Source: Novosphingobium sp. (GTDB lineage Bacteria; Pseudomonadota; Alphaproteobacteria; Sphingomonadales; Sphingomonadaceae). Taken from it: DNA of 10,312 bases. Below, one piece after another: positions 5,744-10,312 of this stretch (positions are counted from its first letter, which is position 1; every line of letters begins with the position of its first letter). The stretch lies in assembly GCA_020853995.1 (NCBI GenBank), contig JADYXV010000260.1, forward strand, positions 1 to 10,312. Reading direction: 5' to 3'. The notes beneath the pieces were generated by a model. The model saw only the letters and a list, made by a program, of their open reading frames with translations, did not search any database and was not told where the DNA came from. Position numbers and translations under genes: made by a program.

Positions 5744-6661
5744 TTATTCCGGCAAAAAGTCGGGGACGGAAAGATAGCGTTCGCCCGTATCGTAGTTGAA
5801 GCCAAGCACGCGGCTGCCTGATGGCAGGCTGGGGAGCTTTTGCGCGATGGCAGCCAGTGTTGCGCCCGATGAGATGCCGACCAGCATGCCTTCCTTTGAC
5901 GCACAGAGGCGAGCCATTTCCTTGGCATCGGCAGGATCAACCTGGATCGCGCCGTCAATGGCCTTGGTATGCAGGTTGCCGGGGATGAAACCTGCACCAA
6001 TGCCCTGGATCGGATGGGGAGCCGGCTGTCCGCCAGAAATCACCGGGGAAAGCGTTGGCTCAACCGCATAGGCTTTCATCTTCGGCCAATGCCGCTTCAA
6101 TTCTTCGGCACACCCTGTCAGGTGTCCACCAGTGCCGACACCGGTGATCAGGACGTCAATCGGTTCATCTGCGAAGTCTTTGAGGATTTCCTGCGCCGTG
6201 GTGCGAACATGGATATCAACGTTGGCGGGATTATCGAACTGTTGGGGCATCCACGAACCGGCTGTCTGATCAATTAGTTCCCTGGCCCTTTCAATGGCAC
6301 CCTTCATGCCCTTTTCGCGCGGCGTAAGGTCGAATGTTGCGCCATAGGCCAGCATCAGGCGGCGGCGCTCCAACGACATCGATTCCGGCATGACCAGAAC
6401 GAGTTTGTAGCCTTTCACGGCAGCGGCCATAGCAAGACCGATGCCGGTGTTGCCCGATGTCGGTTCGATAATGGTGCCGCCGGGTTTCAGGCTGCCGTCA
6501 GCTTCTGCTGCTTCGATCATGGCAAGCCCGATGCGGTCCTTTATAGATCCGCCGGGATTGGACCGCTCGCTCTTTACCCATACCTCGTGATCGGGAAACA
6601 GGCGCGACAGGCGAACATGCGGGGTGTTGCCGATGGTGGCGAGTATGGAATCCGCTCTCAT
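5744..6661 (-). CDS. cysK: Cysteine synthase (O-acetylserine sulfhydrylase)
   Basis: A 305-residue PLP enzyme of the CysK family, making cysteine from O-acetylserine and sulfide in the cytoplasm. The PLP lysine is Lys41 in SNPGGSIKDR (34-43). The substrate loop TSGNTG is at 68-73, the phosphate-binding GTGGHLTG at 176-183, and GISSGA at 262-267. The tail DTGERYLS is typical. No CBS domain is fused, which argues against cystathionine beta-synthase. The ribosome site is strong: AAGGAG (6676-6671, minus strand) 9 bases before ATG 6661. It lies 34 bases after the MFS stop and 6 bases before the hydrolase gene. I see no sulfate assimilation gene, CymR- or CysB-like site or riboswitch in the short upstream gap. 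Confidence 0.96.
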   Translation of the reverse strand: MRADSILATIGNTPHVRLSRLFPDHEVWVKSERSNPGGSIKDRIGLAMIEAAEADGSLKPGGTIIEPTSGNTGIGLAMAAAVKGYKLVLVMPESMSLERRRLMLAYGATFDLTPREKGMKGAIERARELIDQTAGSWMPQQFDNPANVDIHVRTTAQEILKDFADEPIDVLITGVGTGGHLTGCAEELKRHWPKMKAYAVEPTLSPVISGGQPAPHPIQGIGAGFIPGNLHTKAIDGAIQVDPADAKEMARLCASKEGMLVGISSGATLAAIAQKLPSLPSGSRVLGFNYDTGERYLSVPDFLPE

Positions 6662-6695
6662 GCCGCTAGGCTCCTTAAACTAATTGCAAGCGAGC

Positions 6696-8027
6696 TTAGG
6701 ACGATCTGTAGCGTGCTGCAAAGGTTCGTGCATTTTTGAGTTCAGGGAAAAACACAAACCAGCATGCCGTAACGGCAATGGCCCCCACACCGCCCATGAT
6801 CACCGCACCGACCGCACCCAGGAAAGCTGCTGCCACGCCGGACTGCATTTCACCCAGTTCGTTAGACGCGGAAATGGCAAGGCCCGAGATTGACGATACG
6901 CGTCCGCGCACATCGTCTGGTGTGTGAAGCTGGACCAGCGTGGAACGGATGAAGACAGATACCATATCGCCAGCACCAATCCCCGCCAGCATCAGCAACG
7001 ACAGATAATAGTTTGTCGACAGGCCGAAGCCGATGGTGAACACGCCAAACACCACCACACCAAGCAGCATCTTTATGCCGACATTGTTGGCAATAGGGCG
7101 CGCGGATAGGACAAACGCCACCAATGCCGCGCCAACTCCGGGCATTGCACGCATGATGCCGAGTCCGTCTGGCCCGACAGGTTGCCCATCCACCATCAAA
7201 ATGTCGCGCGCGAATACCGGCAGCAACGCAGTTGCACCGCCGAGCAGCACCGCGAACAGATCAAGCGTGATGCAGCCAAGCAGGAAGCGATCGTTCCAGA
7301 CGAACGACAATCCCTCGCGGATCTGACGGACAGGATGAACGTTGCGATTGCCTGCAGGCGGCGGCAAGCGCCGGATGCCAAATACGGAAAAGGCAGAAAG
7401 CGCGAGTAACGCCGTTGAAGTCCAATAAGGCAATGACGGGTTGCCGGCGAACAGAAATCCTGCAATCGCAGGGCCGCCTACCGATCCGATCTGCCAGGCC
7501 ATCGAATTGATCGCAATGGCCTTTGGCATCAATTCGGCAGGCACAATGTTCGGCGCAATAGAAGACAGAGCAGGGCCGATGAACACGCGCGCCGTTCCGT
7601 GCAAAGCGGCCAGCCCGAACAGCAGTGGCAGCGTGAGCATTCCCATTTGCGAGACGACCGCCAAGGCAAGGGCAACCGTCATATCAAGGCAAATTGCAAG
7701 ACCAGCCACGATCCGCCGGTCAAACCTGTCGGCTACCACGCCAGCAACAGGCGTCAGCAACAAGAGCGGCAGGAACTGTGCAAGGCCCAGCAGACCCAGT
7801 TGGAACGCCGCTTGCGCAATTGTCATCCCGTAATCGCTGCGCGCGAGATCGTAAAGTTGATAGCCCAGAATCACCACCATCCCGGTAGTCGCAACCACCG
7901 AAAAGAAGCGCGCTATCCAGAAGCGGCGGTAGTCAGGGATCGCAAGCGGTGACGCAGGCAACGGCAATACGGGTTGGGAGTGGTCTATCACACCGGTCGC
8001 AATGCCATCGTCATCGGCCGTTGCCAA
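6696..8027 (-). CDS. MFS transporter, EntS-like (DHA3 type)
   Basis: A 443-residue inner-membrane protein with about 12 hydrophobic segments and a polar N-terminal stretch (1-33). The major facilitator motif A is GVVADRFDRR (96-105), with a degenerate copy DDVRGRVSS in the second half. The general pattern resembles MFS_3 family exporters such as EntS, with export of a small molecule or siderophore by proton antiport, but no siderophore genes are present and the substrate is unknown. The chosen start is TTG 8027. GTG 7991 (residue 13) is an alternative that still precedes the first membrane segment. Neither has a good ribosome site, and no in-frame ATG precedes the first segment. It is 48 bases after pilZ and 34 bases before cysK, all on the same strand. 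Confidence 0.88.
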   Translation of the reverse strand: MATADDDGIATGVIDHSQPVLPLPASPLAIPDYRRFWIARFFSVVATTGMVVILGYQLYDLARSDYGMTIAQAAFQLGLLGLAQFLPLLLLTPVAGVVADRFDRRIVAGLAICLDMTVALALAVVSQMGMLTLPLLFGLAALHGTARVFIGPALSSIAPNIVPAELMPKAIAINSMAWQIGSVGGPAIAGFLFAGNPSLPYWTSTALLALSAFSVFGIRRLPPPAGNRNVHPVRQIREGLSFVWNDRFLLGCITLDLFAVLLGGATALLPVFARDILMVDGQPVGPDGLGIMRAMPGVGAALVAFVLSARPIANNVGIKMLLGVVVFGVFTIGFGLSTNYYLSLLMLAGIGAGDMVSVFIRSTLVQLHTPDDVRGRVSSISGLAISASNELGEMQSGVAAAFLGAVGAVIMGGVGAIAVTACWFVFFPELKNARTFAARYRSS

Positions 8028-8075
8028 GCAAGCAAAACTCGCCCGGGGCCATTATTCCATTTTCGGAAAGGGGTA

Positions 8076-8414
8076 TCAGATGGCCGAACGCAGCTTTGGA
8101 TTGGGCACAAAGCTTTTGATCATTTTGCTGAAGTCATCCAGCCGCACAATTCGTTCGAACTGAAAGCCCGCTCGCTCGCCGTCAATCCATACAAGGAACG
8201 CCTCGATCTTGCCCACTTGTGGCAGGCGGATAGTCACGCGGTCACCCCGGCCAAGTCCTTCGATCCCCGTGGCCATGAAGCCAGTGGTCGAAACGTTCAC
8301 GAGTTGCAGCATGATATCACCACGGGCGCGATGCTCGCCGATAATCGGCAAGTTCAGGTCGTGCCTGGTCGAACGACGCAAGTCGGTGACTGAAAGCTGT
8401 GCTCCGCCGCGCAT
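8076..8414 (-). CDS. PilZ domain protein (putative c-di-GMP receptor)
   Basis: A 112-residue protein made of little more than one PilZ domain. The two c-di-GMP-binding signatures are present: RRSTR (13-17, RxxxR) and NVSTTG (40-45, the (D/N)xSxxG motif, here with Asn). Strands ending GDRVTIRLP and EAFLVWIDGERAGFQFE complete the barrel. PilZ proteins bind cyclic di-GMP and alter motility, exopolysaccharide or other surface behaviour through a partner; the partner is unknown here and no pilus, flagellar or polysaccharide gene is near. The ribosome site is very strong, AAGGAGG (8425-8419, minus strand) 4 bases before ATG 8414. A separate promoter from tyrS is likely because hairpins lie between them. 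Confidence 0.88.
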   Translation of the reverse strand: MRGGAQLSVTDLRRSTRHDLNLPIIGEHRARGDIMLQLVNVSTTGFMATGIEGLGRGDRVTIRLPQVGKIEAFLVWIDGERAGFQFERIVRLDDFSKMIKSFVPNPKLRSAI

Positions 8415-8482
8415 CGTTCCTCCTTGGCGTTCGGTGTGGAGGCAACGTTATAGGATTGTAATACCGAACATTTCGTAAACCC

Positions 8483-8519
8483 CCGGCAATTGCTTGCCGG
8501 TAGCGGCAAGAGCTTGCCG
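8483..8519 (-). terminator. Tandem similar hairpins downstream of tyrS
   Basis: Two adjacent hairpins share the core CGGCAA-N4-TTGCCG: 8504-8519 (6-bp stem) and 8483-8500 (7-bp stem, CCGGCAA/TTGCCGG), 3 bases apart. They lie 22 bases after the tyrS stop and, on the minus strand, are followed by GGGGTTTACG, a weak T-tract. They probably terminate or attenuate tyrS transcription before pilZ, or protect the 3' end. They could also be a small dispersed repeat of the genome. Confidence 0.5.
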
Positions 8520-8541
8520 TTAGGATTGCCGAAACTATCTG

Positions 8542-9771
8542 TCAGGCGCGGCGCAGGATACCATGCTTCTTTTTGCCCGAAGAAACCCGGATTTCTGCGG
8601 TTTTGAGCGCGATACGGAAGGCTTCGTCAGTTACTGCTTCTCCATCAACACGCGCTCCGCCGCCTGCAACCAGCCGCTTTGCCTCGCCACGGCTGGTCGC
8701 AAATCCAAGGCCGATCAGCGCATCGATGATTCCGATGTCTTCTTCGGCCACGTCGAAAGTCGGCAAATCCTGTCCGAGTCCCCCGCCTGCGAAAGTAGCA
8801 GCTGCGGTCGCTTCGGCGGCTTTGGCAGCCTCGTGACCGCGTACCAACCGGGTGACTTCGTTGGCGAGTACGACCTTGGCATTGTTGATCTCGCTGCCCT
8901 CAAGTGATTCGAGGCGCTTGATCTCATCCAGCGACAAGTCTGTGAACAGACGAAGGAATTTGCCGACGTCGCGATCATCTACGTTGCGCCAGTATTGCCA
9001 GAAGTCCCACGCGGGCAGGGCGTCTTCATTAAGCCACACCGCGCCAGCGGCGGTCTTTCCCATCTTTTTGCCATCAGCCGTGGTGAGTAGCGGGGTCGTA
9101 AGGCCGAACACTTCGCGCCCGTCCTTGCGGCGGGTCAGTTCGACGCCGTTGATGATATTGCCCCACTGGTCCGATCCGCCCATTTGCAGGCGCACGCCCA
9201 TCGCCTTGTTCAAATGGCGGAAATCGTAGCCTTGCAGGATCATGTAATTGAATTCGAGGAACGTCATCGGCTGTTCGCGTTCCAGCCGCAGCTTCACCGA
9301 ATCAAACGTGAGCATGCGGTTGACAGTGAAGTGTGTGCCGACTTCCTGAAGCAGTTCGATGTAGCCAAGCTTGCCCAGCCAATCGTGATTGTTCACCATC
9401 ACGGCGTCCGTCGGCCCATCGCCGAATGTCAGCAAACGCGAGAAGACCTGAAAGATCGAGGTAATATTGTCCTCAATCGTCTGGTCAGACAGCATCTTGC
9501 GGCTTTCATCGCGACCGGTGGGATCGCCAATGCGCGTGGTGCCGCCGCCCATCAACACGACCGGCTTGTGCCCGGCCTGTTGCAAACGGCGCAGCATCAT
9601 GATCTGCACAAGGCTGCCGATATGCAGCGATGGCGCGGTGGCATCGAAGCCGATATAGCCCGGCACCACGCCCTCACTCGCCAGCTTGTCGAGCCCTTGG
9701 GCATCGGTCAGCTGGTGGATGTAGCCGCGCTCGTCAAGCAGGCGGAGGAGAGGGGATTGGTATTGGGTCAT
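8542..9771 (-). CDS. tyrS: Tyrosyl-tRNA synthetase
   Basis: A 409-residue class I aminoacyl-tRNA synthetase that charges tRNA-Tyr with tyrosine in the cytoplasm. Its Rossmann catalytic core holds PSLHIGSL with HIGS at 50-53, and the KMSKS loop reads KMGKT (236-240), a variant usual in TyrS. QMGGSDQWGNI is the tyrosine-pocket signature. The C-terminal S4 RNA-binding domain (about 345-405) contains SRGEAKRLVAGGGARVDGEAV. Length and domains are complete. ATG 9771 has AGAAGG 5 bases upstream, a good ribosome site. The gene is divergent from the DOMON-like protein gene with 48 bases between starts. I see no T-box or clear attenuator in that short gap. Confidence 0.98.
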   Translation of the reverse strand: MTQYQSPLLRLLDERGYIHQLTDAQGLDKLASEGVVPGYIGFDATAPSLHIGSLVQIMMLRRLQQAGHKPVVLMGGGTTRIGDPTGRDESRKMLSDQTIEDNITSIFQVFSRLLTFGDGPTDAVMVNNHDWLGKLGYIELLQEVGTHFTVNRMLTFDSVKLRLEREQPMTFLEFNYMILQGYDFRHLNKAMGVRLQMGGSDQWGNIINGVELTRRKDGREVFGLTTPLLTTADGKKMGKTAAGAVWLNEDALPAWDFWQYWRNVDDRDVGKFLRLFTDLSLDEIKRLESLEGSEINNAKVVLANEVTRLVRGHEAAKAAEATAAATFAGGGLGQDLPTFDVAEEDIGIIDALIGLGFATSRGEAKRLVAGGGARVDGEAVTDEAFRIALKTAEIRVSSGKKKHGILRRA

Positions 9772-9819
9772 CGTGGCCTTCTTATATTAACGCGGCGCGC
9801 CTAGCACGGAGAACAGCGC

Positions 9820-10312
9820 TTGGAAACGTATGAGCTATTGTTCCATCCGGCCAATCCGCCGCTGGCCGTATCATCGGTGCAGGCGCGGATACTCGCGTTC
9901 GATGCCAACTGGCTGACATTGCGATGGCGGGTTGAGGGGGCAGCCCAAGTGTCAATTCCGGCTTTTGCAGGCAAGCGCCGCGCTGACGGGCTGTGGCAGA
10001 CAACCTGCTTCGAGCTGTTTGTAAAGCCGGATGGCGGTGATGCCTATGTCGAATTCAACTTGTCCCCGTCGCAAAGCTGGGCAGCGTATGATTTCATTGC
10101 TTACCGAGAGGGCATGGCCGAACGCTCCACCCCGCGCGATCCGGTGTGCACGCCGCGCCGTGGCCAATCAGTGCTGATCTTTGACGCTGCCATTCCCGCA
10201 GCCATTTTGCCGCCTATGCCGTGGGCTTATGGATTGAGTGCGGTGATCGAGGAGGAGGGCGGGCGCAAGTCCTATTGGGCCATCGCGCACCGCGAAGATA
10301 AGCCCGATTTCC
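9820..10312 (+). CDS. DOMON-like domain protein, N-terminal part (3' end outside window)
   Basis: An open frame of 164 codons runs from TTG 9820 to the right edge. The protein begins METYELLFHPANPPLAVSSVQARI when TTG is read as Met. The features AFDANWLTLRWRVEGAAQVSIPAFAGKRRADGLWQTTCFELFVKP and AYVEFNLSPSQSWAAYDF (Trp-rich beta strands, FELF, Y-x-EFN-x-SPS) are those of the DOMON-like / family 9 carbohydrate-binding-like proteins that accompany tyrS in sphingomonads. Such folds bind sugars or haem, but for this family the ligand and role are not known to me. The TTG start is supported by GGAG (9808-9811) 8 bases upstream and by the family-like N-terminus; no in-frame ATG occurs before the conserved region. 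There is no signal peptide in the visible part, which is odd if it were a secreted sugar- or haem-binding protein. Confidence 0.8.
   Translation, partial: METYELLFHPANPPLAVSSVQARILAFDANWLTLRWRVEGAAQVSIPAFAGKRRADGLWQTTCFELFVKPDGGDAYVEFNLSPSQSWAAYDFIAYREGMAERSTPRDPVCTPRRGQSVLIFDAAIPAAILPPMPWAYGLSAVIEEEGGRKSYWAIAHREDKPDF

Noticed and set aside
9184..9804. A 206-codon plus-strand frame opposite tyrS.
   Set aside because: It is a shadow of tyrS, with His/Gln-rich low-information translation and no domain.
9772..9819. Promoters for tyrS (-10 TAATAT, 9789-9784) and the DOMON-like gene (TTGGGT, 17 bases, ATTAAC, 9763-9791).
   Set aside because: The tyrS box would start transcription inside its own ribosome site and lacks a -35; the plus-strand match is too weak to call.

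Overview
The window reads as a chromosomal housekeeping segment of an alphaproteobacterium, most likely of the order Sphingomonadales (Erythrobacter, Novosphingobium or Sphingomonas type). This rests on recognisable protein families (a PPDK C-terminus, an NDUFAF5-like methyltransferase beside comF, a MerR regulator with a DmdC-type acyl-CoA dehydrogenase, a DOMON-like protein beside tyrS), moderately high GC, and frequent weak Shine-Dalgarno sites and probable TTG starts. I see no insertion sequence, integrase, CRISPR array, rRNA or tRNA.

Layout. 1-297 (+): last 98 codons of pyruvate phosphate dikinase (ppdK). 302-1081 (-): methyltransferase-fold protein of the NDUFAF5/BioC-like group, divergent from comF at 1146-1916 (+), a double-zinc-finger phosphoribosyltransferase. 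1917-2324: about 400 bases with no convincing protein; on the minus strand they hold a perfect three-way junction, two more hairpins and a strong intrinsic terminator, so I call a candidate structured non-coding RNA. 2325-2684 (+): hisI of histidine biosynthesis. 2716-3180 and 3193-4995 (+): a MerR regulator and a 600-residue acyl-CoA dehydrogenase, forming a compact two-gene unit with a promoter/operator at the end of hisI. A bidirectional hairpin terminator (5005-5031) separates this unit from a run of minus-strand genes.

Minus-strand run, in transcription order from the right: tyrS (9771-8542), tandem hairpins (8519-8483), a PilZ-domain protein (8414-8076), a 12-TM MFS exporter (8027-6696), cysteine synthase cysK (6661-5744) and a dienelactone-hydrolase-like protein (5737-5033). 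The gaps from pilZ to the hydrolase are 48, 34 and 6 bases, which allows one transcript, although cysK has its own strong Shine-Dalgarno site. At the right edge a DOMON-like protein starts from TTG at 9820 on the plus strand, divergent from tyrS, and runs off the window.

Most of the window is ordinary core metabolism: PPDK for PEP/pyruvate, HisI for histidine, CysK for cysteine, TyrS for translation, an acyl-CoA dehydrogenase with its regulator for fatty or branched acid catabolism. The least explained part is the minus-strand RNA candidate between comF and hisI. The next most interesting is the apparently leaderless, palindrome-bearing promoter of the MerR/acyl-CoA dehydrogenase pair.
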